The notes under the pieces: model-generated
What the model saw: the letters and a program-made list of their open reading frames with translations, nothing else
What the model was told of the DNA's origin: nothing
Database searches by the model: none
Program-made: the position numbers and the translations under genes
In this document: positions 36,176 through 43,515 of the stretch, piece by piece
Numbering within the stretch: position 1 is the first letter of the stretch
How the letters are laid out: every line of letters starts with the position of its first letter
NCBI GenBank assembly: GCA_031417525.1
Contig: JANOVT010000332.1
Location: 31,215-95,214, forward strand
Direction of reading: 5' to 3'
Origin: JAIBBG01 sp031417525
GTDB taxonomy: Bacteria > Bacteroidota > Bacteroidia > Flavobacteriales_D > Sanyastnellaceae
DNA length: 64,000 bases

Positions 36176-36844
36176 TCAAATATAGTGGATTCGGATATCA
36201 TCGATATGTTTCCTTTCAATATCCGGAACTAACACGTCTTCAGCGGGTAAACCGACCGGTATCAATAGAAATGCTCGTTCATTCAAAGGTCGATCAAGAA
36301 TTTTTTCAAGAAAATTCATTGGGCTTGGTGTATGTGTCAGGCAGCAAAGACCCGCATGGTGAATAGCAGCTATCAGCATTCCTGTGGCAATTCCCACACT
36401 TTCACTCATATAATAATTTTGATGCTTTTTACCATCTTCAATGAATTCAAAAATTCTTTTGAATACGACTATGAGCGCAGGTGCGTTCTCAAGAAATTCC
36501 TTTCTTTCATTGGTTCCCAGTGGTTTCAGGTCCCGCAGCCAATCATCACTCATCCTGCCATTATAATTTTCGTGCTCCTCTTCCTCTGCAGCCATCCGTA
36601 TCTTTCTTTTTAACTCCGGATTAGTAACCACACAAAAGGTCCATGGTTGCTTATTGGCACCGCTTGGGGCTGATCCTGCTGTCCGAATAATATTTTCCAA
36701 GATTTCCGGATGGAACGTTTGTTCAGAAAATTCGCGAATACTTCTGCGAGTTTTCATTTCCTCATAAAAAGAAGATGCCCGACTTCGCATTTCTTCTTGA
36801 TCCAATTTCATTGGATTGTAGTCTATAAAGCGATTTTCAGTCAT
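36176..36844 (-). CDS. Nitroreductase-family flavoprotein, iodotyrosine-deiodinase-like
   Basis: A 222-residue FMN enzyme with the nitroreductase core (RRSIREFSEQ near residue 33, TAGSAPSGANKQPWTF near 55). It follows the iodotyrosine deiodinase subgroup closely: the active-site lid residues that hold the substrate zwitterion in IYD appear as Glu90, Tyr94 and Lys115 with the same spacing, and a Thr-rich segment LTHTP corresponds to the flavin-contacting one. Such enzymes reductively remove halogen from tyrosine. There is no membrane anchor, unlike animal forms. The physiological substrate in bacteria is uncertain. Confidence 0.85.
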   Translation of the reverse strand: MTENRFIDYNPMKLDQEEMRSRASSFYEEMKTRRSIREFSEQTFHPEILENIIRTAGSAPSGANKQPWTFCVVTNPELKRKIRMAAEEEEHENYNGRMSDDWLRDLKPLGTNERKEFLENAPALIVVFKRIFEFIEDGKKHQNYYMSESVGIATGMLIAAIHHAGLCCLTHTPSPMNFLEKILDRPLNERAFLLIPVGLPAEDVLVPDIERKHIDDIRIHYI

Positions 36845-36976
36845 GAAACTTCCTGGATTTTCATTTAGATGTTAAAGCACTCTATTACTATTTGAAGATT
36901 ATAGAGCAATAGTCTTGTGACGTAATAACACACTTATGTTGCCTAAAAAAGCTGTTGCTTTGCGCAAGTTTTCAAA

Positions 36977-38071
36977 ATGAACCATCAGACGAATCGTTAT
37001 TCGCGCCACTTCGCGTTGCCGGAATTCAGTGATCAGTCTCAGCAAAAGCTGGAGCATGCCAGCGTGCTTGTGATTGGCTGCGGAGGACTCGGTCATCCGG
37101 TCCTGCAATACCTTACAGCCGCAGGAGTCGGAAATATCGGGATAGTTGATGACGATGTAATAGAATTAAGTAATCTGCATCGACAGGTGCTTTTTACGGA
37201 AAAAGATTTAGGGCAGAAAAAAACAAAAGTGGCCCTAAAGAGATTGCAGGCAATGAATTCAGGTGTGCAATTGAAAGATTATGATTGCAGGATACACGCT
37301 CAAAACATTCTTTCCCTGATCGAACCATATCAGATTATTGTTGATTGCACTGATAATTTTCCGGCGAGGTATTTACTGGATGATGCCTGTGCCATTTCCA
37401 GCAAAAAACTCGTGTATGCCGCAATCTATCAGCATGAAGGGCAGGTCAGTGTATTTGACTCCAAGGCTGGATTTAGATATCGCGATATCTTCCCTACTCC
37501 ACCCATTGCGGGTTCCATCCCTGATTGTGACACCGGAGGAGTGCTCGGCACACTTACAGGAATTATTGGAAACATTCAGGCGAATGAAGTGATCAAGCTC
37601 ATTACCGGAATAGGTGACCCACTGATAGGCAGGTTATTGATGTTCAATATTCAAACGTATGATTCCACCATTGTTCACTTGAAAAAAAACGACGACATAA
37701 AATCTGAGATTACTGAACTTCTCGAGGATTACGCAGAATTTTGTAGAATACCTGATAGCAACAAAAACAACCAAAACATGAAAGAAATATCCATTTCAGA
37801 GTACAAAGAAATGTTGGACAATCGCGAAGATTTTCAATTGATAGATGTGCGAGAGCCATATGAGTTCGAAGAATTCAATCTCGGAGGAGAATTGATTCCG
37901 ATAAATACAATTCCTGAGAACTACAACAAAATATTTCGCGATAAAAAGGTCGTGATTCATTGCAGGGCCGGATCAAGAAGTGCGCAGGTCATCCAATATC
38001 TGGAGCAAACACACGGCTTCGAAAATCTCTACAATCTGTCTGGCGGTGTGCTTGCCTGGAAAGGACATTAA
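36977..38071 (+). CDS. ThiF/MoeB-like adenylyltransferase fused to rhodanese domain
   Basis: The 364-residue cytosolic protein has an E1-like ATP-binding domain (VLVIGCGGLGHPVLQYLTAA at 31-50, SNLHRQVLF, DCTDNFPARYLLDD) and a C-terminal rhodanese domain (about 265-364) with active Cys329 in IHCRAGSRS. It would adenylate the C-terminus of a ThiS/MoaD-type carrier and pass on sulfur. The paired zinc cysteines of MoeB are missing: where PCYRCLF is usual it reads FRYRDIF. The sulfur-carrier partner is not nearby. Divergent from the IYD-like gene. Confidence 0.9.
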   Translation: MNHQTNRYSRHFALPEFSDQSQQKLEHASVLVIGCGGLGHPVLQYLTAAGVGNIGIVDDDVIELSNLHRQVLFTEKDLGQKKTKVALKRLQAMNSGVQLKDYDCRIHAQNILSLIEPYQIIVDCTDNFPARYLLDDACAISSKKLVYAAIYQHEGQVSVFDSKAGFRYRDIFPTPPIAGSIPDCDTGGVLGTLTGIIGNIQANEVIKLITGIGDPLIGRLLMFNIQTYDSTIVHLKKNDDIKSEITELLEDYAEFCRIPDSNKNNQNMKEISISEYKEMLDNREDFQLIDVREPYEFEEFNLGGELIPINTIPENYNKIFRDKKVVIHCRAGSRSAQVIQYLEQTHGFENLYNLSGGVLAWKGH

Positions 38072-38116
38072 AATAATCATAGCACTTAAAAAAGAGGAGT
38101 TCACATTTGTATCTCC

Positions 38117-38124
38117 TAAATTTG
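38117..38124 (+). promoter_or_regulatory. Putative -7 element at the start of the polysaccharide locus
   Basis: TAAATTTG matches TAnnTTTG exactly; predicted start near 38131, 16 nt before the GTG at 38147. No -33 box at the right distance, so the call rests on the -7 box and leader geometry. Confidence 0.4.
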
Positions 38125-38146
38125 GCGCTCCTAACGAAACTGACTG

Positions 38147-39235
38147 GTGCAAAAGAAACTCCGGAGTAAAATTTATCTTTCTGATGAAGGATTTGGACAT
38201 ATTGTGCGTCAGCGCGCAGTAGTGGAAGATCTGCTGTTGGCGATGCCAGATACCAATATTACCGTCCAAACGAAAATGCAAATCGCTGCTGCCGGTAGAT
38301 TTATTCCCGGTGCACAATTGATTGAAAGATTCAACAATATCCAGTGGGATAAAAAAGCGAATGGTTCACCGGATCTCCAGAAAATTTCTACCCGATACAA
38401 AACTTACATAGAAACTTCCAGACAATTTATAGAAAAAGAACTGGAAGACTTTTCTTACGACTATGTCATTTCAGATTTTGTGTATGAAGCTTTCGAAGTA
38501 GCCCGACAGGCTAAGAAGCCGTCATTTGGTGTAGCGCATTTCACCTGGGATTGGTTTTTTTCGAAATTATATCCGCCACCGGTTCACACAGATGTCATCA
38601 ATCATTTTATGAAAATGGCATCGCTTGCTACCCGATTGTATTTTCCTCCATTCACACCCGAAGAAATTATTCATCACTACAAAGGCAAAGCAGTAGAAGT
38701 GCCACTGATACTTCATCATAAAATTGAACACAAAGTGAGCAACTACCACGACAAATTCAAGGTTCTTATCATGGACAGTGGCGCCGGAGTTCTGAGTGAA
38801 TCAATCAAAAAAGCACTGAAAAGCGTGAGACAACTTGACGAATTTTTGTTTTTCGTTTCAGATAAATTTGAAGTGGATCAGTCAAATGTTCGCACCATTC
38901 CTTCGAGCGACTTGATGGTGGATTATGTTGCAGACATGAATCTTGTTATCGGACGTGCCGGATTTAATACGATATCGGAATGTGTTGGATTGCGCACTCC
39001 GATGCTTCTGATAGGTGAAGCAATGAATCCGGAAATGAATGAAAATATTTTACTCCTGAAAAAACAACACCTCGGTTCATTCATCTCTATTGATACTTTT
39101 GAAAAAGGATTGGGCAAATTTTTACCTTCCTTTCTAAAACATGAATACGGACACATTCAGTCGACGATGCAGGATCATGAAATCGCAACGAATGGTGCGG
39201 AAGTGATTGTGCAAGACATGATGAATTATCTATGA
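38147..39235 (+). CDS. GT-B fold glycosyltransferase or PseG-like hydrolase
   Basis: A 362-residue protein with a GTG start and MurG-like GT-B architecture: DEGFGHIVRQRAVVED near residue 13 and a C-terminal nucleotide-sugar half with VLIMDSGAG, LVIGRAGFNTISECVGLRTPMLLI. The GFGH segment and overall size resemble PseG, the UDP-sugar hydrolase of the pseudaminic-acid pathway, as well as family-28 transferases. Because CMP-sugar synthetase-like and NeuB-like genes are close by, a PseG role is attractive but unproven. It overlaps the next gene by 4 nt. Confidence 0.7.
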   Translation: MQKKLRSKIYLSDEGFGHIVRQRAVVEDLLLAMPDTNITVQTKMQIAAAGRFIPGAQLIERFNNIQWDKKANGSPDLQKISTRYKTYIETSRQFIEKELEDFSYDYVISDFVYEAFEVARQAKKPSFGVAHFTWDWFFSKLYPPPVHTDVINHFMKMASLATRLYFPPFTPEEIIHHYKGKAVEVPLILHHKIEHKVSNYHDKFKVLIMDSGAGVLSESIKKALKSVRQLDEFLFFVSDKFEVDQSNVRTIPSSDLMVDYVADMNLVIGRAGFNTISECVGLRTPMLLIGEAMNPEMNENILLLKKQHLGSFISIDTFEKGLGKFLPSFLKHEYGHIQSTMQDHEIATNGAEVIVQDMMNYL

Positions 39236-39798
39236 GAGTGATCGCAATCATACCGGCCCGTGGTGGATCGAAGCGCCTTCCGAAAAAGAACATTTTTCCA
39301 TTGAATGGCAAGCCGCTCATCGCTTACACTATCGAAGCATGCAGGGCATCGGCCTACATCAACGACATCTATGTAAGTTCAGACGATGATGAAATTCTAA
39401 CCGTCGGCGAACAATTCGGTGCGAAGGCCTTGAAACGACCTTCCACGCTAGCGGACGATCACACGCCAAAAATCATCGCCATCCGTCAAGCAGTAAAAGA
39501 TGAAAAAATTGGTGAGATGAGTAAAGATGATATTGTCATTATTCCTCAAGCAAATTCACCACAAATCACGAGTGCACAAATGGATGCGGGTCTAAAGCTT
39601 TTGATTGAAAATAATCTATGGGAAGTGATGAGCGCCGATAACAATGGTATCCAAAATGCCGCATTCAGAATCGTGCGTTATCATGCATTGTTCAATGAAT
39701 TTCTGAGCGCTCATTGCGGCTTTGTGGTTGCTGACAACATTGATGTGCACACGCAGGCAGATATTGATTGGCTGATGCAGCATCCAGCGAAAAAATAA
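39232..39798 (+). CDS. Short CMP-sugar synthetase-like protein (NeuA/PseF family)
   Basis: The 188-residue nucleotidyltransferase starts with the family signature RVIAIIPARGGSKRLPKKN; VVIPQANSPQITS stands where QPTSPLRT is usual, and the C-terminus ends VADNIDVHTQADIDWL. Typical cytidylyltransferases of this family have about 220-235 residues, so part of the middle is missing. In nonulosonate pathways the enzyme makes the CMP-activated sugar. The short length makes activity uncertain. It is cotranscribed with the preceding gene. Confidence 0.82.
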   Translation: MRVIAIIPARGGSKRLPKKNIFPLNGKPLIAYTIEACRASAYINDIYVSSDDDEILTVGEQFGAKALKRPSTLADDHTPKIIAIRQAVKDEKIGEMSKDDIVIIPQANSPQITSAQMDAGLKLLIENNLWEVMSADNNGIQNAAFRIVRYHALFNEFLSAHCGFVVADNIDVHTQADIDWLMQHPAKK

Positions 39799-39827
39799 AT
39801 ATCATTCATTGAAGGAGTTGTGGATTT

Positions 39828-40859
39828 TCAGCGAGCAAACTTCCACTTTTCTCTCCATTTCAGAGTGGGCTTTTCAATGAGAAAAGAAAATAATATCCCG
39901 ATTGACAAGGAGGAAATCAGATAAACGCAAGTTGCTGTCATCCCTGAAAATCCAAATCTGTAGAGTTCTTGGCCCACCAGAAGATGCCACAGATAAATGG
40001 AATATGAATGAATCCCAATAAACGCAATCAACTTCGGAAAGGCATTGATTAAATTGTTGTTGTTGAAAATCGTTAGGGTTTTGATTTGTGAAGCATAGAG
40101 GACCAAAATTCCAAAACCAACATTCATCAGAGTGAGCCCAATTGTATTCATCACAAATGAACCACCCGAAAAGACAAAAGGTGGAGATATCAGTATGAGC
40201 ATCAATAAGACAAAAATCAAACGGTATTTTTTCAAAGTGACTTCGAATTGTCGAAAACGAATCAGGTAAGCGCAGATGACACCAATAATAATTCCGTCCA
40301 TCCTCAAGTGAGTCGAAAAGAATGCAAACTCACTTTCTCTTTTCGGAAAACAAACAATGAAACGCATGACCAGAGTGCAGATAAGTATTGAAATCAACCA
40401 AAATAAAAAGCGCTTCCCAGATGAAGATAATTTACGGATGCGCCATCCTGCGATCAAAGCCATAGCAAGATAAAAATGTTCTTCAACAGCAATGGACCAG
40501 GTATGCGTCCAAACGTGAGGTAAATAGCTCTGAAGAAAAAAGACTTCCGCTAATATGATTCGTGGCTCATAGGCAAGATCGTGGAAATAATAATTGACAG
40601 CGAGGGAAATGATCAGAAAGAAATAAAACGCGGGATAAATTTTGATACCTCTTCGAATAAAAAACCTTTTTGCATTGAATTGCCCTGTCTTTTGAAACTC
40701 TCTGAATACGAGTCCTGCGATGAGAAATCCACTGAGAACAAAAAAAAGATCGACGCCAATCCAACCAATTTTATGTAACACACTTTCATCTGAAGTATGG
40801 CGAAACAGCACCAGCACAACAGCCACTCCTCTGATAAAATCTAGACCCTGAATTCTCAT
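39828..40859 (-). CDS. Acyltransferase 3 family membrane protein
   Basis: The 343-residue protein has about ten predicted transmembrane helices. It starts QGLDFIRGVAVVLVLFRHTS, with the near-membrane His of the family, then GVDLFFVLSGFLIAGLVFREF and WSIAVEEHFYL. Such enzymes O-acetylate or otherwise acylate surface sugars. It is the last gene of a three-gene minus-strand unit that converges on the CMP-sugar synthetase-like gene with 29 nt between stops. Confidence 0.9.
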   Translation of the reverse strand: MRIQGLDFIRGVAVVLVLFRHTSDESVLHKIGWIGVDLFFVLSGFLIAGLVFREFQKTGQFNAKRFFIRRGIKIYPAFYFFLIISLAVNYYFHDLAYEPRIILAEVFFLQSYLPHVWTHTWSIAVEEHFYLAMALIAGWRIRKLSSSGKRFLFWLISILICTLVMRFIVCFPKRESEFAFFSTHLRMDGIIIGVICAYLIRFRQFEVTLKKYRLIFVLLMLILISPPFVFSGGSFVMNTIGLTLMNVGFGILVLYASQIKTLTIFNNNNLINAFPKLIAFIGIHSYSIYLWHLLVGQELYRFGFSGMTATCVYLISSLSIGILFSFLIEKPTLKWREKWKFAR

Positions 40860-40883
40860 TTGACACTCAGCCTGAAGTACTGA

Positions 40884-41840
40884 CTATTTTTTTCTGGCGA
40901 CAACGGTGAAGATGTCAAACAAAGTTGGTCGTGTTTCCGCGAACCAAATTTTTGGATTGATTTCCGGACCTTGATTCAAAGCGAGTCTTTGTTTTTTATG
41001 ACCAATAAATTTTTTGTACACCGATGGTAAAATCGTGAGATTATTGATTTTGCCGACTTTGAGCACAGCATCAATTTCGTATCCGATTTTTTCAAAGAAC
41101 ATTTTCATAGAACGTTCGTCGAAATAATAAGTGTGTTGTGCATGAATATGATACCACCAGCTTCTGAATATTTTGTATCCAACAGAGCCGATATCCACAG
41201 TCTGTATCACCATATAGTCGCCCGACTTTTGATATGCCGAAAGTTTGCGTAAGTCCCCAATTGGATCCAGCAGATGTTCAATCACATCTGTCATAGTAAC
41301 CAGATTAATTCTTTGCTGGTTGATGTTTTTCATCACATCTTCCAGATTGTCTATTGTTCCCTGAAAAACATTTTTGAAACCACTATTGGCAGCAGTCTGA
41401 ACGCACAACGGATTGTATTCAATGCCATACGAATTGAATTTGTTTCTCCGCAAGACTTCAGGTAAAATTCCATATCGTGTGCCGATATCCAGTGAAACGG
41501 GCAAACCGACCTGAGAGAAATTACACTTTTGGCGGATGAGTTCGATGAGCGGTCCGAACTTATGCTTCGCCACAGACTTCTCCAGATCGATCACAGACTC
41601 AACGCTGTCTGTATAAAGCAAACCCAATTTTTCTCCCAGAAATCTTGGATTCTGAAATATGAGCCGGCAGTTGTCGCACTTTACAATAGTCAGGTCGACA
41701 TGCTGTCTTCCATCCCATGGGTAGGTGATGTAAGTTTTATGGCTATAAAAATCCGCTGGATAATGATGAAGCAAACTGAAGTTTTTATTGCCACAGAAGT
41801 TGCATTCACTCACCGACTGCTGGACCGATTGTTCGCTCAT
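40884..41840 (-). CDS. Class I SAM-dependent methyltransferase with N-terminal zinc ribbon
   Basis: The 318-residue protein has two CxxC pairs at the start (CNFCGN near residue 12; CDNCRLIF near 54), a Rossmann start VSLDIGTRYGILPEVLRRN and LVTMTDVIEHLLDPIGDL. This is the layout of sugar methyltransferases found in polysaccharide loci (C- or O-methylation of a nucleotide-linked sugar). It lies 48 nt after another methyltransferase gene and 24 nt before the acyltransferase gene. Confidence 0.85.
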   Translation of the reverse strand: MSEQSVQQSVSECNFCGNKNFSLLHHYPADFYSHKTYITYPWDGRQHVDLTIVKCDNCRLIFQNPRFLGEKLGLLYTDSVESVIDLEKSVAKHKFGPLIELIRQKCNFSQVGLPVSLDIGTRYGILPEVLRRNKFNSYGIEYNPLCVQTAANSGFKNVFQGTIDNLEDVMKNINQQRINLVTMTDVIEHLLDPIGDLRKLSAYQKSGDYMVIQTVDIGSVGYKIFRSWWYHIHAQHTYYFDERSMKMFFEKIGYEIDAVLKVGKINNLTILPSVYKKFIGHKKQRLALNQGPEINPKIWFAETRPTLFDIFTVVARKK

Positions 41841-41888
41841 AAATGATGAAGTAACAGGAAAAAGACAATCATGATCAGAAATAAAATA

Positions 41889-42647
41889 TTACACCAGCAC
41901 GGCGTAAGATTGAGCACCGCTGTACTTATTCCGTTCAATGCGAATATTCTGCAATCCGAAAGCTTCACGTACCGCAATAGTTTCACCAGGGAATTCTCGG
42001 TCATTCAATTCGTCAAAACCAATGACGGTGCCTTTAGTGACATATGGTTTAATTAACTCAAGGCATTTCATCGTTGGTTCATATAAGGTCATATCAAACC
42101 ATGCAAAAGCGATGATTGTTTCCGGATGCTCGCTCAAATATTTTTCCAATTCATCGATGGCATTGCCTTTACGCAGCGAATTTTTCTGAATGTGGGAAAG
42201 TGGGCTTTCGCCTTCATGAAAATTCAAAAGATCCATCAGATAATCCTCGTAACCGCTTGTCACTGCGAGTGAACCAGAAGCGATAATTTCATGTGCACCA
42301 TCTTTCGCAGAAAGCACAGGAAATCCTTCAAACGTATCGAATCCGATCAATTTTCTGTTGTGGTTGAAAGGTTCATACAAGCCACGCAGATTGCTAAGTG
42401 TGACCAGATTTTGACCCCAACGAACACCGAACTCCATCATCACGCCATGCACATTCAGAATGTGATTTTGATACAAATCAGCAAAAAACAGATGTTTTGT
42501 CAATTCTTGTCTTTTCAGAAACAAGCCGGCATTCGCTACCAGTTCATTATCCGGAAGCGGACAATTTCGCATTGCCGAAGCAATTCTGGCTCTGCCGGTC
42601 AATTCCTTTTCTGAAGCCAGTGTTTTAATCTTAATGTCTTGTGCCAT
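41889..42647 (-). CDS. TylF-like SAM-dependent methyltransferase
   Basis: A 252-residue protein with VHGVMMEFGVRWGQNLVTLSN near residue 67, LIGFDTFEGFP, FAWFDMTLYEPTMKCLELI and KGTVIGFDELN; the order and the acidic SAM/metal contacts fit the TylF/macrocin O-methyltransferase group of sugar methyltransferases. The donor is SAM; the acceptor sugar is unknown. First gene of a three-gene minus-strand unit, divergent from the NeuB-like gene, with a TATCTTTG promoter element 27 nt upstream. Confidence 0.72.
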   Translation of the reverse strand: MAQDIKIKTLASEKELTGRARIASAMRNCPLPDNELVANAGLFLKRQELTKHLFFADLYQNHILNVHGVMMEFGVRWGQNLVTLSNLRGLYEPFNHNRKLIGFDTFEGFPVLSAKDGAHEIIASGSLAVTSGYEDYLMDLLNFHEGESPLSHIQKNSLRKGNAIDELEKYLSEHPETIIAFAWFDMTLYEPTMKCLELIKPYVTKGTVIGFDELNDREFPGETIAVREAFGLQNIRIERNKYSGAQSYAVLV

Positions 42648-42673
42648 GAAGTGTTATGCGTTTTTGGAGTCGA

Positions 42674-42681
42674 CAAAGATA
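42674..42681 (-). promoter_or_regulatory. Putative -7 element of the methyltransferase unit
   Basis: The minus strand reads TATCTTTG (TAnnTTTG). Predicted start near 42667 leaves a 19-nt leader, the same length as for the divergent gene. The -33 region has only weak TTG matches. Confidence 0.45.
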
Positions 42682-42730
42682 GGTCCAGTGCCAATGTACT
42701 GACCATCAAACCATTTTTATTTTGAAGAAA

Positions 42731-42747
42731 CACCGACATCATCGGTG
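42731..42747. promoter_or_regulatory. Palindrome between divergent promoters
   Basis: CACCGA, a 5-nt spacer and TCGGTG form a perfect 6-bp inverted repeat midway between the two divergent -7 boxes. It could be an operator, though no regulator gene lies next to it. Confidence 0.35.
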
Positions 42748-42780
42748 AATTCGTAGTGGCTCATTGCTGGTCACAATGCC

Positions 42781-42788
42781 TACTTTTG
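42781..42788 (+). promoter_or_regulatory. Putative -7 element of the NeuB-like operon
   Basis: TACTTTTG, identical to the ferritin, acpP and ABC-F boxes. Predicted start near 42795, leader 19 nt to the ATG at 42814. A TTG lies only 14 nt upstream, short for a -33 box. Confidence 0.5.
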
Positions 42789-42813
42789 CAAGCCAAATTA
42801 ACTCGTACTACAC

Positions 42814-43515
42814 ATGTTTGTTATTTCAGAAATTTTCCCTCAACACGGCGGAAGCCTCGAGGTGGCCGAGCAGATGATTCTCCAGAGCAAAATGGCAGGA
42901 GCCGATGCTGTGAAAGTTCAACTCTATACAGCAACACAATTCGGTGCTGAGCGTGGATACCTTGAATTGAGCAAAGACGGACTCAAACGTCTGAGAGATT
43001 ATGCCGGTACCGTTGGCATAAAACTTTTCGCCACGCCATTTACCATGGAAAGATTGGACTGGTGTCTCGAACTCGATCTGCCATACCTCAAAGTAGCAGC
43101 GCGCATGCACAAAGAGTTTCCTGAGCTGACGGCGGCCATCATGAGCCATAAAAAACCAACTTTCGTCAGCATACCATCGGATTCAAATCCGGATGACATC
43201 ATCAAATTTGATCATTCCATTTATCTCTACTGTGTGGTTAAATATCCGACCCGCGTAGACGAATTCTCGATGCCAGATTTCAGCAAATCGATATTTCATG
43301 GAATAAGCGATCATACATTAGGCAATGCCGGCGCACTGTTCGCAGCGGCACATGGAGCGAAATATCTTGAGAAACATTTTACGCTCCGCAAATCGTTTCA
43401 ATACGAAACCGAAAAAGCACACCTTGGCAGCATGGACATGAACGATCTTGCAGAAATCAAAAACACAGCGTTTGAATTCGAAAGAATCCGGAAAGTCCTG
43501 GGCTATGATAAGTGA
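42814..43515 (+). CDS. Short NeuB-like (N-acetylneuraminate synthase family) protein
   Basis: The 233-residue TIM-barrel protein has the NeuB pattern from end to end: FVISEIFPQHGGSLEVAEQM, AGADAVKVQLYT, LFATPFTMERLDW, YLKVAAR, LYCVVKYPTR, GISDHTLGNAGALF, GAKYLEKHFTL. The C-terminal SAF (antifreeze-like) domain of about 100 residues found in full NeuB is absent, with no frameshift visible after it. NeuB enzymes condense phosphoenolpyruvate with a six-carbon amino sugar. Without SAF the sugar specificity or oligomer may differ. It overlaps the next gene by 11 nt. Confidence 0.85.
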   Translation: MFVISEIFPQHGGSLEVAEQMILQSKMAGADAVKVQLYTATQFGAERGYLELSKDGLKRLRDYAGTVGIKLFATPFTMERLDWCLELDLPYLKVAARMHKEFPELTAAIMSHKKPTFVSIPSDSNPDDIIKFDHSIYLYCVVKYPTRVDEFSMPDFSKSIFHGISDHTLGNAGALFAAAHGAKYLEKHFTLRKSFQYETEKAHLGSMDMNDLAEIKNTAFEFERIRKVLGYDK

